Below, one piece after another: positions 55,801 to 64,000 of a stretch of 64,000 bases of DNA. The translations under genes were made by a program, and so were the position numbers. Within the stretch, counting starts at the first letter, position 1; every line of letters begins with the position of its first letter. Under the pieces are notes generated by a model that saw nothing but the letters and a program-made list of their open reading frames with translations, had not been told where the DNA came from and ran no database searches. Source of the stretch: Brachypterus glaber (Eukaryota > Arthropoda > Insecta > Coleoptera > Kateretidae); the NCBI GenBank assembly GCA_958510825.1, contig OY294047.1:49211365-49275364 (forward strand). The letters are read 5' to 3'.

Positions 55801-57542
55801 TTTTTTCTTTGGCTATTGAAAATGTGCATCATGGTGGAGTCTGTATTTTATATAAAACATGGCGCGATCTAGATTAAAACTGATTGTAAGTTTATAGAAC
55901 ATTTTAAATCTAACAAGACCTAAAACAGCATTTTATTTTCCACTTTATAGTTTAATAGTTTAATAGTTTGAATTTCCACTTTAAGTACAATTACTCTAGC
56001 AAACGTCTATTTACTCTTTATTTTAAATCTGAGTCGCTTTAATATATTCAAACTCGTTGATTTAAAGTAGTCTGGCGCTCGAATGAAATCCTAACCTTAC
56101 AAATTGTGCCGGTTTTGTGATTGCTGCATTTAGTTCACTAAATTAGCTTATTGAGAAGATGGCGTTTCCTTCGAATGTGGAGGGGGTAGAATTCGTTGTC
56201 ATGAAGTCGTCAAAAATCCAACAAGAATTTCTTTTAACCAAATTGAGTAAATTAAAACCTTTGAGCTTTAAAATATTCTTAATGTACTCTTTAAAACGTA
56301 AAAATTATGTTTTTAGATTTAATTTGGACTTTTATTGAGTATATAGGCTTAAGATAAAATGGTTTTCTTAATCGATTTTAAAGGGTACATCAAGGGTACG
56401 CAATAAAACTACATTAAAAATATTTGTTCCCAAATGAATTGTTTTAAAACCAACTTGCTATTTAATCCTTTAAAAAAGCAAATTAGTTCTAAAATAGCCA
56501 ATGTCAAGACTATTATAAAACCAGTATAAGATCAATAGGGCATTAAGAGGAAATAGTTTTTTTATTTTAATTTAAAAAGTACATTAGATTCTTTGCATAA
56601 GAATAAGTGGTCTTTGAGAACTTTAAGTTTATCTTAAGGTAACTTTAAAACCAATATAGTTTTATTGAACATATTAAAGCACTTTTAAACCCTAAATAAA
56701 TAAAAAGTATCTTACAATTGTTACTCGCGTCTTCTACTGAAGTCTGCCAAGAGTATACCCAATTATCAGTTTACTGATAAGAATACAAATGTAATTGCAA
56801 ATACCTACTTTATTTTCCCGCATTTTAAGCGCCATTTTATGTTTATATGGTTACATAAGTTGTGTAACACAACATTAAGGTATAAAACATTATTTTTATA
56901 AGGAAACCTTCAAGTATTGTTCCAAAATTCATACACTTCATACCCAGATTCCGCGTTGTCAAAGGCTGTATAGATCTTATATTTTGGCTACCCCCCCTAA
57001 CACAGGGGGGTAGCCAAAATATGAAATCTCTACAGCCTTTAACAATGCCAGAAACGGGGTATGAAGTGTATGAATTTTGGTACAATTTGCGTTACGCAAT
57101 ACTTGAACGTTTGAGGTTTGATACTTGGCCTCTTTAAAAAATTTACCTAAAATGCTAAGTGGGGTTTCGTGTTTACACACCCAGTATAAAATATTTTAGG
57201 TTTCGCTAAGATAGATACAGAAAATTGGTTTCAAGTTTACCAAACTTTAGGTACTTACTCAATTAAAGCAATATGTGTATAACTGTTATTGTATTTGGAT
57301 GGTTTTTGTCCTAGATATGTCAAACCAGTATACTTTTTTAAGTCCTCACCATCTTCTATGAGTTTTTTAGCCCAGTACGCGGGCAAATAGGTCAACACCT
57401 TCTTCCTTCCCACTTTTAAGACCGCGGATACGGAAGGCCAGTTTAGATGAAGTAGTTTGTCCATATGCTCAATTTTATACTCCTTGTTGAGTTCTAATTC
57501 GTGTATTTTAACCTTTGGTAAATCCGTAAACATGTTTTTCAT
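46811..57542 (-). CDS. Zeste-like Myb/SANT DNA-binding protein (six exons)
   Basis: Six exons on the minus strand (57542-57259, 54761-54575, 53167-52983, 51931-51791, 50559-50317, 47225 to 46966 or 46811) join with matching phases and GT-AG introns to at least 433 codons. Residues 1-95 form a compact domain of unknown type (KIHELELNKEY...LPAYWAKKL). Residues 96-187 match the zeste-type Myb/SANT-like domain, with aromatic anchors in ENWNILAKKLN and DQWRK and the downstream LTDFEQRL. Residues 190-433 are acidic, low-complexity and Ser/Gln/Glu-rich, with LPVPK twice and basic clusters SPRKRS and PPKKQK that may direct nuclear import. Such proteins bind DNA; many insect members derive from mobile elements. 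ATG 57542 is the first in frame after an upstream TAG. The 3' end is uncertain. Confidence 0.85.
46966..47225 (-). CDS. Zeste-like gene exon 6
   Basis: Starts after GTTTTCAG. It encodes 86 residues with ISPRKRSLEDIKYSRISYEV and VYAYAAQHVDYTNL, ending in PPKKQK. A weak donor GTAAAT follows at 46965, which would lead to an unseen seventh exon. Otherwise the frame reads on to TGA at 46811-46813, adding about 50 hydrophobic residues that do not look like the rest of the protein. Confidence 0.75.
48190..48730 (+). pseudogene. LINE RNase H/zinc-tail relic
   Basis: The frame reads GHEGVEGNEAADSRAREGA, the end of the RNase H domain in R1/I-type LINEs (compare the GHxGxxGNExAD motif), but stops soon after KATW. 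A second segment near 48462 reads CICSEVPEKAEHIIC, the zinc-knuckle-like tail. Stops and frame shifts show a dead copy nested in the intron 5 element. Confidence 0.75.
48731..49760. other. AT-rich loop of the intron 5 element, no gene seen
   Basis: Sequence between the LINE relic and the right arm. A short AATTGAATTGAATT run near 48975 is the only simple repeat noted. Confidence 0.35.
50317..50559 (-). CDS. Zeste-like gene exon 5 (ESQ repeat tract)
   Basis: Starts after TTTTTAG and ends before GTAAAA. It encodes 80 whole residues: a second LPVPK motif, then a run of ESQ/SQ-containing repeats such as ESQIQSQDESQSEGQ. The underlying DNA is a degenerate minisatellite of GAGAGTCAAA-type units, so length variation between individuals is likely. 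Confidence 0.85.
50773..51004. mobile_element. MITE with CTTAGTTAAAACGTCC termini, copy 2
   Basis: Inverse relative of 15935-16157, with a TTCCCTGACTTTT series inside and GGACGTTTTAACTAAGG at the right end. It lies in intron 4 of the zeste-like gene. Confidence 0.7.
51106..51764. mobile_element. ACATCGGCACT-ended element, long copy in intron 4
   Basis: Starts near TTGCAAGCACC and AACATCGGCACT, and ends in a hairpin of CATCGGCACT and AGTGCCGATG. It matches 58608-59317 through the AATAATTGCCTTAATTATAA and ACCCCCAATCGTT words. The right end is only about 27 bp from exon 4. Confidence 0.7.
51791..51931 (-). CDS. Zeste-like gene exon 4
   Basis: Starts after TATTTTAAG and ends before GTAGGG. It encodes 46 whole residues, acidic at first (MQENPVKDDEMTVQEEP) and ending TITLPVPKIQAFNY. 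Phases on both sides fit exons 3 and 5. Confidence 0.85.
52143..52457. repeat. GGATATCC-word island in intron 3
   Basis: TGGATATCCA and CTGGATATCC words recur at least ten times in both orientations. The right end GTGCTGTATAGGCAGG resembles the inverse of the CCTGCATAGCAC terminus at 31433. The left border is not clear. Confidence 0.6.
52983..53167 (-). CDS. Zeste-like gene exon 3 (end of DNA-binding domain, linker)
   Basis: Starts after TTTTTCAG and ends before GTAAGT. It encodes TFNDQKGKVNKRARNSEELT, then DFEQRLKTLI, the helix that commonly follows zeste-like domains, then a Lys-rich and Asn/Glu-rich linker. It begins in phase 0, as exon 2 ends. Confidence 0.9.
53226..54085. mobile_element. 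Outer GACGTC-word island in intron 2
   Basis: Termini CCAGGAAACCAAAAGACG and the inverse (CATCTGTTTTCCTGG). GACGTC, GACGTCA and TGACGT words recur through the left part and the right end. It holds the inner element at 53579-54015. The flanking duplication is not clear. Confidence 0.6.
53579..54015. mobile_element. Inner GACGTC-word island with CCCAGTCCGCAGA termini
   Basis: Exact TIRs CCCAGTCCGCAGA and TCTGCGGACTGGG, flanked by AT on both sides (53577-53578, 54016-54017). ATGACGTC and CACGTCAT words recur near both ends. It shares the terminus with the 40963-41824 island but not the internal word. Confidence 0.75.
54575..54761 (-). CDS. Zeste-like gene exon 2 (DNA-binding domain)
   Basis: Starts after TTTTTATAG and ends before GTAAGA. 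It encodes 62 residues, beginning DSKKNVTLDQLEEMLEFVDG and ending PKRTPDQWRK. The pattern of Trp and Leu residues, including WNILAKKLN and a terminal QW, is that of zeste/Myb-SANT-like domains. Confidence 0.9.
54936..55190. mobile_element. Transposon fragment in intron 1
   Basis: Starts TACTGGGTGTCCCAAAAACA, a terminus style (TAC-GGGTGT-CCCA) common in insect DNA transposons. A related TACAGGGTGTACTG lies at 26049. No right end found. Confidence 0.35.
55199..56730. repeat. TTTTAAA-word island in intron 1
   Basis: TTTAAAAC, TTTTAAAG and their complements recur unusually often over 1.5 kb. The ends share an inverted AGTAACA word (CCCAAGTAACACTAATAC left, TTGTTACTCGCG right). A diluted member of the word-island class is likely, but in AT-rich DNA the word signal is weaker than elsewhere. 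Confidence 0.4.
56901..57116. mobile_element. PIF/Harbinger-like foldback MITE, copy 5, in intron 1
   Basis: Arms with TTTTGGCTACCCCCC centre and TTCAAGTATT outer words match 544-782. The outermost bases are diverged and no duplication is visible. Confidence 0.6.
57259..57542 (-). CDS. Zeste-like gene exon 1 (N-terminal domain)
   Basis: Encodes residues 1-94 and two bases of Glu95, ending before GTAAGTACC. The body reads VKIHELELNKEYKIEHMDKL, then KVGRKKVLTYLPAYWAKKL and LTYLGQKPSKYNN. The alternating short beta-like segments followed by a LPxxW motif resemble small OB-like domains in insect mobile-element proteins; that comparison is from memory and uncertain. Confidence 0.85.
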
Positions 57543-58607
57543 TTCACTTTCGAAGGACCAAACAACATAACACAGCACAGTAGTACGATACGAATGAAAC
57601 TGATCTGTTCCGAACTAAGCCGATGGTTAAGTAGAGTTTAAAGTAAGTCTGGGTACTACCCAAGGTTAATCAATTAATCTAACTTACAAGGTGCTCCGAC
57701 GTATGCGCTCAAGTTCAGGGGCAGGGTAGCGTTGTATCTCACTCGGGCGCTTGGTATACAGTAGGTCTGTTCGTTTGTGTTGCACTTTCTTGCAGTTTAC
57801 AGTCGAAAACATTATTTGTCATGTTTAAAAATTAGGGAACAAATACAGTACTTATTTGGTTGGACGAAAAGTGTACGTCAGTGCAGGAAAGTACAACACC
57901 AACGAACAGACCTAGTATTAGCTACATTCGTAGAGACGCGCGACTACATCACTAAGAAGGCATAAATTACCTCACTCCTCGCCCGTAGAAGCTCATAGAT
58001 TGGGTAACCTCGGGTAATATTATTTAATGGCTTTTCCAAAGTATACACAGATTTATAAATCTGTCTCAATGCCTAGCGAGACCCTCGCATAACTAGTACA
58101 TAACATATGTATCTTGTAGATACGCTGGTTTATAACGTTATATTAGGCTCGTGTAATAGCCTGTGGATAGGACTAAGAACTTAATTTTTACTGAAAATTT
58201 TGAGTTGATCTGATAAATCGTCCAAAGGTCCAGACAGGGACAGACGGACACTTTTATAGTTACTAGCCAAAAAAAAATTGTTTAGGATGTTTTTTGGCAA
58301 ATTTGGTTATTTCAGTACTATTTAATAATACTATTTTAGCGCCTAAGCTTAAGCAGAAACTTAAATATTAAGCTTTTTATTCATTTTCGTTTGAAATAAT
58401 CCACAAAACGATATTAAAATTTAAATGAAGGAAATAGTGTGACTTTATTTAAATAAGAAATTTCAAGACAAATCTAAGAAAATCTTTCGCGAATAGACAC
58501 AATAATATTAAAGAAAATTGAATTTCGTACTGGCAATCTAGCCCGGAGCATAATCTAGGATCTGTAGAAAGTCATATCATACGTAGTTTTCGAATACTAA
58601 GAAGAAC
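57543..58607. other. Upstream flank of the zeste-like gene
   Basis: The first few hundred bases upstream of ATG 57542 should hold the 5' UTR and promoter. 57690-57960 is relatively GC-rich. I could not identify a TATA box, initiator or other site with confidence. Confidence 0.3.
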
Positions 58608-59317
58608 TAGATGAAACGTTGCAAGCACCCTGTTAAAACATCGGCACTATTGTACACTAGAGCCATCTAGTGGCAAATTTCAAACTAGGTGTTTTGTTTG
58701 ATTTTAAATTCTATATCCTTAAAACATTATATTCTAGCAAAAAACTGTATATAACATTTTTATAGGGCTTAAAAAGAGCTTTTATTTAAAATATAATTTT
58801 TTGAAATCGGGTTATAAATAGATATGTGGGATATGCTAAAAAAGCCCTTTACTGCTTTAAACGCCAATATCTCGTAAACAATGCGTTTTAGGAAAACGTT
58901 GTTTATAACATTTTTTGACCAATTTAAAATTATCTTTTATATAAGTGCTAAATTAACCAAATACAATAATAATTGCCTTAATTATAAACAAAAAAACGCT
59001 AAAAATAGGAGTTTTACCCTATTTTAACCTCCTTACCCCCAATCGTTTACCCCCAAAATCTAATCAGCTCTTCGGAATACGATAAGAAACAATATGCAAA
59101 AACCCGCAAGTCGATATCTCATGTAGAAATGGTGTTTGGAGTTTACACCCAGACAGACAGACAGACAGACAAACGGATGCAGAAACTTTTTTTTACTGAT
59201 TTCGACTCAGAATGGTCTAAAACGTCGAGAAATGTGAAAAAAACGTGGTCAAAGATTTTGAGTTTTCGGCGAAGATTTCAATACATCGGCACTCTTAGTA
59301 GCACTAAGTGCCGATGT
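58608..59317. mobile_element. ACATCGGCACT-ended element, longest copy
   Basis: Begins near ACTAGATGAAACGTTGCAAG and ends in the ACATCGGCACT/AGTGCCGATGT hairpin at 59284-59317. A CAGACAGA simple repeat lies at 59149-59170. The left ACATCGGCACT (58638) and the right AGTGCCGATGT are inverted. No reading frame is recognised. Confidence 0.75.
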
Positions 59318-60100
59318 AAAAAGAAAAAGGGAAAATTGTGTTCTTAAAGTTATTTTTTTCGAACTTAAAATACGAAATAACGTTAAAAAAGTGAGTGTTA
59401 CAAAATGCAATGTTAGTTTGTCTGTTTGTCTGTCTTTCTGTTTTAGGCTATCTTGATTTCCAGAAAAAATCATATACTCATGAATTTCAAATAGGGTCAA
59501 TAAGTTTAAGGGGTAATTCGACATCATAAAATATGATAAAAAGTTCCTAAAAAAAATTGTCTAAAAATTCGTCGTAAGCCCTTTTGAAAGTGGTTTAAAA
59601 ATTCCGTTTTTATTTAATAACTCAGGAACCCTTTGAGTTACAGCAACAAGGTTTTGCACGTAAAGTAACCTTATTAAGACCAATCTTCGTATGTTATTTT
59701 CATGTATTTATTTTAACCAGGATTGTGCGAAACAGGGGGGGGGGGCATATCAGTTTTTTGTCCAAAACCTTTTTCTGTCTATTTTTTTTGTAATGTTGTT
59801 ATTATTCCTCAGGTTAAAATACATAAAAATATACTCTTAATGTAAAACTGTAGGCCTTCGCTGGGGAAAAATTAATTTGAAGGTGAAAATTCACGTTCTA
59901 GTACGAAAAATTAAATACTAAAATATTGATAACCAATATTTCAATGACGTGGAGTGAATGTAAATCAAAAACTAAGAAAAAAACCTCATATTTATGTTAG
60001 AACTAAATTTAAGAAAAATGTAAAATCACTATTATTTCTATGTAATATGTATCAACTGAATTCAATAATAAAAAAAAAAATATACGTTTGATTCCAAAAA
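59318..60100. other. Intergenic, no gene seen
   Basis: AT-rich, with a G-run at 59735-59745. Nothing supportable. Confidence 0.35.
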
Positions 60101-60106
60101 TCAATC

Positions 60107-60785
60107 AGAAGGGATAAGATAAGATAGATAAGATAAATTTATTGGTGTGAATAGATAAATCTTTACACAAGTCAGAAACATATAGAACTTGATATAAAAA
60201 AAAAATACATGAATAATTCAGCAAAACGTTAATTGGACTTAAGAACTGAAAGATCAGCTTCTAAAAATTCCGATGTGGAAAAAAAGGCTGTACACAACAA
60301 ATATTTTTTCAAAATATTTTTAAAACTTACCGCCGGAAGACTACGAACACAATCTGGTAGTTTGTTGAAGAATTTAACACAGTGAAAATTCAAACTATTC
60401 TGCGACAAATCCAATCTCGAAAATTTTATGCGTACATCACCCTTGCCTCTGGTATTGTAATGGTGAATATTTGAACCTTTGATAGAGCCGTCCCGGCTGC
60501 TGTGGGCATGTAGAAGACAGTGATATATGTAGAGACAAGGAAGTGTGAAAATTTTGAATTCTATAAATTAGTCCCCACATCCATCTCTGAAGCCCAGACC
60601 CCCAACAACCCTAACAGCTCTTCTCTGCAAGCCAAATATTCTTTCTGCATTTGCGCAGTATAAAACTATTCCAATGCTCATAGCAGAATCTACTAGTGCA
60701 AAATATGCTGTGCTCAAAACATCGGTGGAAACTGTGCCTTGAAGTAATCTCAAGCAAAAAACTTGTTTGGCAAGTTTTTACTATG
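60107..60785 (-). pseudogene. CR1/Jockey-like LINE, reverse-transcriptase C-terminal fragment
   Basis: On the minus strand one frame runs from near 60783 to a TAG at 60229 with a single in-frame TAA near 60565. It reads STAYFALVDSAMSIGIVLY, then IFGLQRRAVRVVGGLGF, LYIYHCLLHAHSSRDGS and FHCVKFFNKLPDCVRSLP. These are typical of the region after the RT palm in CR1/Jockey-type elements. The 3' end has AATAAATTTATC and a (TTATC)n tail near 60107-60135. The copy is 5'-truncated but young, with one stop. Confidence 0.8.
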
Positions 60786-61130
60786 GTCTCCTAAATGCCT
60801 AAAAATGCCTAAAATGCCATTTTCAAAGGACCATAGTAGCTTTAAAATCGTTTTTTTTTTTTGACCTAGACTCTGTTTTTCTTAGTTTTTGATAGAATAA
60901 CCCTGCATTGAAACGTTGTAGAGAGATGTGAAGAGCTAGCCAGGTCTTTTAATATAAACCCTTCACGTCCGGATTATCAACTTCTCTGGTAATAATAAAA
61001 ATGGCAATATTGCAAAGGACCTTGCTATTTGGAAAGGACTATATCGGAATGAAAGGATCTTTTCATATGTTTATAAACAGGTCATAACCTTATTCAGATA
61101 AAGAAAATATATTTTCTTTATGTCTAAAGA
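60786..61130. other. Intergenic, small hairpin
   Basis: ACTATGGTCTCCTAA and TCAAAGGACCATAGT near 60779-60830 form an imperfect hairpin around AATGCCTAAAAATGCC. Nothing else is seen. Confidence 0.35.
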
Positions 61131-61670
61131 CATAGGTTACGCATAAAGCTATATACCTAAAGGGCGGTCCAAAAGTAAGCTCTTACCCTGGTGGAAAATT
61201 ACATTAGAACGACTTTACCTAACGTTAAATAAATGTGGTTTGAATGTTAGATGCCTAACGTTAGGAACTAAGGTTGGAATAGGGTTTATCTAAAGTTAGA
61301 GGTTTTGACAAACGTTATCCTAACGTTAGGCAACTAACTTTAGGAATTCTAACGTTAAAAACCGGGACATTTATACAAAAAAGAAAAGAAAAAACGTTTA
61401 TCTAACGTTCAATTTCTACTAGGGTAAATTTTGAAAGAATTGAGTAATTTACCATCATGGTTTTTAGCTTATAACATGTGGGCAGGTGGGCTTAAGGGAT
61501 TTTTTTTTTAATGAAAACGACCCCCCGTGTTATACATTATTCTCTACTCGACAATTTGTATTTATTTTTTAAACATTTTTTCAGGAAGTTAAAAATTATA
61601 ATTAAATATAAACTACTGAATCAAAATTTTGAAAAATGATAAATCATAATTTCTAAAATAAAATGACAAA
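61131..61670. mobile_element. Tc1-like family C, diverged copy split by an island
   Basis: GGGCGGTCCAAAAGTAAGC at 61162 and AACATGTGGGCAGGTGGGC at 61470 follow the order of the family C left arm. Between them sits the TAACGTTA island. Joining the flanks restores CTCTTAAATTTTGAA, close to the family CTCTTAACTTTTGAA. Confidence 0.6.
61186..61424. mobile_element. TAACGTTA-word island with CCCTGGTGGAAA termini
   Basis: Ends CCCTGGTGGAAAATTAC and the inverse of CCCTAGTAGAAATTGAACG, flanked by TA (61184-61185, 61425-61426). CTAACGTTA and AACGTTAGG words recur about nine times in 239 bp. Same termini as 23509-24265. Confidence 0.8.
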
Positions 61671-62084
61671 TCAAAATAAAAAAAAAGTCAAATTACATTT
61701 TTTAGATTCCATATCTTCTCCTCTAGTATTTTTTTTTTCAAACATTTATAGGGTTCTAAAAATTTTTAGTAAAAGAAAACTTTGAAAGAGATTTTTTTTT
61801 GCATTTTTTAATATGATTATAGGGAAAAATATCATGAAAGCAGTTATTTATGTTGCTTTCTCTTACAACAAAATATGGAAAATTGAGGATAACCCGCCCC
61901 AAGATTCCAATTGGCCTTATAAATGAATAATTTCCCAATCAATACGAAAATTTATTTTGTGGAAATGAATTTTCCCAGTTCGATTTCCGCATTTCTTCAA
62001 ATTAGCCATATCGAAGGGTAAGACATTTTCAAAATTGATCATTTCCTTTAAATCACACAAAATTTGAATTGTACCTTAATTGTT

Positions 62085-62260
62085 ATACTATTCACAGCGC
62101 CCGCGCTAGAATAGTGTTATACGGTAGTTTCGAATTTTACAAAATTTTCAAAAATCGTCATGGACTAAAAATTCTTGGATATAAATTTGTTTCATGAAAA
62201 AGTAAGCAACTTTTTTTTTGAAACATCCATCCGTCCGTCCGTCCGTCCGTCCGATGTCAC
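62085..62260. repeat. Dispersed repeat with (CCGT)n
   Basis: 62085-62215 is an inverted relative of 930-1085. A CCGTCCGTCCGTCCGTCCGT run follows at about 62228-62253. Confidence 0.6.
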
Positions 62261-63520
62261 GATTTTTGTAAACACGATAACTCAAGAAAGAATAATCCGA
62301 TCGACTCTCAGGAAATATTAAGTTCTACAAGGGGAAGATCACTATTGTTTTTGAAAGTAATCTCCCCAAAAACAACAAAGTTAAGGTGGGTTAAACTTTT
62401 AAAAAACTAGAAAAAAATCTGAAAGAAAATTCCGATTAACGTAACTTTTTCAGGAAAAATTACTTTTTTGCACGATCGGGATTTTTGTTTTAATTTTCGT
62501 TTAAAAAAAAATCTTTTTTTTTTAGTTTTTTTTTTTAATTATTTTTTTGTATGGGAAAATGCAATATACCATTTACTGCGAATAGTATATAATGGAATGC
62601 GTAGCATTACATATCTTCACGGCTTGTTTACTTATTCAGGCTCGGATCGAGGAGATGGTGGAGGGAGGAAATCAAGAGACCGATTTTTTAAGGGAAAGCC
62701 GATTAAAAAAAAATGGCTAAAATTAGACTTTTTTTGGTCAAAAAAGCTCATATTTTAATACTTTCCAACTTTTGGATTGTAGAATTACCAACTATTTAAG
62801 TTTTCCTCAATTTACTAAAAACTTCCAAATTTTTTTTCTATAAACGGTTAATTCGTATGCAATCACCGTTTCGTCGTAGGATGCGAAAACAAAATTCGAC
62901 ATTTTTCTGTCAAAAAAGCTTAATTTTTTTAGATTGTAGAATTACTATTTAAGTTTTCCTTCAATCTACTAAAAAGAAGAGCGAAAAAAAAAAATTTTAC
63001 GAAATAAATATTTTTGTGAAAAATTAAAAATTAAAAAAATATAAAAATTTGAAGAAATTTGAGACTTTAATATAAAGCGTTCTCAACAAAATATTACTTT
63101 ACAATATTCTTTCCAACTAATTTTACATCATAAAATCATGAAAAAACTTGCAAAATTTAATTCATAATTTTTAGGCAAAATTTAATTTCTCAAATATGAT
63201 CCTTATTACTAGTTATTAAAACCTGAATTGGTATATATTATGTACTTATTAAATGATTAATTTAATGAGTTTTTAATAGAAAATATCCTAATTACAACTA
63301 TAGTTTAACAGTTTAACTTAAACTTTAGTTTATAATGAGTAGATTTTGGAAATTATCCTACCTACTTTTGTGGTATATGGTCATTATTTATTTATCGTAT
63401 GGCACAATTAATATTAAAAATAATAATAAAAATTATAAGATAACGGTAAATATGTAAAAATAGTGTAAATCATAAACAAATGTCTAAGTTTCTTATCCAT
63501 TCCAAAACATTTTCATTAAG
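62261..63520. other. AT-rich intergenic, no gene seen
   Basis: The segment 62520-62610 is an inverted relative of 24290-24350. There are two loosely repeated blocks near 62690-62830 and 62880-62990 (TTTTTCTGTCAAAAAAGCTT and TTTTTGGTCAAAAAAGCTC). No gene supported. Confidence 0.35.
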
Positions 63521-63524
63521 GTGA

Positions 63525-63880
63525 AGTAGATCTTCAGAGTTTCCTTGATAGAAGCTCTTGACCTTGCTTGTTCTTCGTTTTCTACATGAGACTCTTGAAT
63601 AAGAAGAAGATCTACATCATTTTCTTTTAAAATTTTTGACAAATATTGACACTTAGCTTTACATATACCCTCAACATTTAATTGAATAATTCGAATTGTT
63701 TTACCAATATTTCTCGTAGGAAAAGGTTTATCTTGATTTCAATCCATAGAGTTTACCATTAATCAAAAAGCCAGGAGTTCCAGGAGGATAGTCTGGCTGC
63801 CAAATGTTTCCAGCTCTTTAGAGTTACCCCGGGTGCACGTGTAACAAATGTTACGGACGCGAGCTGGAATTGCACCCACA
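63525..63880 (-). pseudogene. LINE endonuclease N-terminal fragment
   Basis: On the minus strand a frame reads KTIRIIQLNVEGICKAKCQY, then LLLIQESHVENEEQ. This is the start of the APE-type endonuclease of non-LTR retrotransposons (QxNxxG and the QExH motif with its catalytic Glu). It is preceded by ATG-GAT-TGA, so the presumed start is followed at once by a stop. Just upstream, another frame (YPPGTPGFLINGKLYGLKSR) ends and overlaps it, as expected for the end of ORF1. The match fades near 63525. Confidence 0.7.
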
Positions 63881-64000
63881 AACAACAGAATAAATTAAAT
63901 TACGTAGTTTTTGGGTAAAAAATTGTAAAAAATTGTAAAAGTATTCACGAAACATGTTACATTGACATTGATTATATGGTCAAAAAGGTAGATACTATAT

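Overview
This is an AT-rich, repeat-dense stretch of a eukaryotic nuclear genome, almost certainly an insect. Two spliced genes with GT-AG introns are present. One encodes a ten-cysteine Ly6/uPAR protein of the insect quiver/crok type. The other encodes a zeste-type Myb/SANT-like DNA-binding protein. Around them lie tRNA-derived SINEs, LINE relics and many terminal-inverted-repeat (TIR) elements. I see no operons, rRNA, true tRNA or CRISPR. The insect order cannot be fixed from the sequence.

Layout. 1-30.9 kb holds no host gene I can support. It is a mosaic of short non-autonomous DNA transposons (Tc1/mariner-like with TA duplications, PIF/Harbinger-like with 3-bp TWA duplications, hAT-like with 8-bp duplications, one piggyBac-like with TTAA), one SINE, LINE fragments and microsatellites. 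31.0-36.3 kb (+) is the Ly6 gene in three exons, joined in phase to 154 codons with signal peptide, Ly6 domain and GPI-type tail. A decayed copy of its last exon follows at 36.37-36.47 kb. 37-46.7 kb is again transposon mosaic. 46.8-57.5 kb (-) is the zeste-like gene: six exons whose phases all match, giving at least 433 codons. It has an N-terminal domain I cannot name, the zeste-type DNA-binding domain, and an acidic, Ser/Gln/Glu-rich tail. 57.6-64 kb holds more repeats, a CR1/Jockey-like reverse-transcriptase fragment and, at the right edge, the start of a LINE endonuclease ORF.

The most unusual feature is a set of islands, 0.2-1.5 kb long, each saturated with its own short self-complementary word (AACGTT, GACGTC, ACATATGT, AAGAATATTC, GGATATCC, GGACGTCC, TTTTAAA). 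The better-defined ones have CCC...GGG termini and 2-bp target duplications. Terminal type and internal word vary independently: the same termini enclose different words. One island interrupts an older transposon, and the implied empty site confirms its borders. They look like a class of non-autonomous DNA transposons whose interior has been filled by one palindromic word, plausibly a transposase-binding site. I cannot assign the superfamily.

The two genes need not act together. The Ly6 protein should be GPI-anchored at the cell surface; the zeste-like protein should be nuclear. Their introns carry many of the mobile elements, some very close to splice sites.
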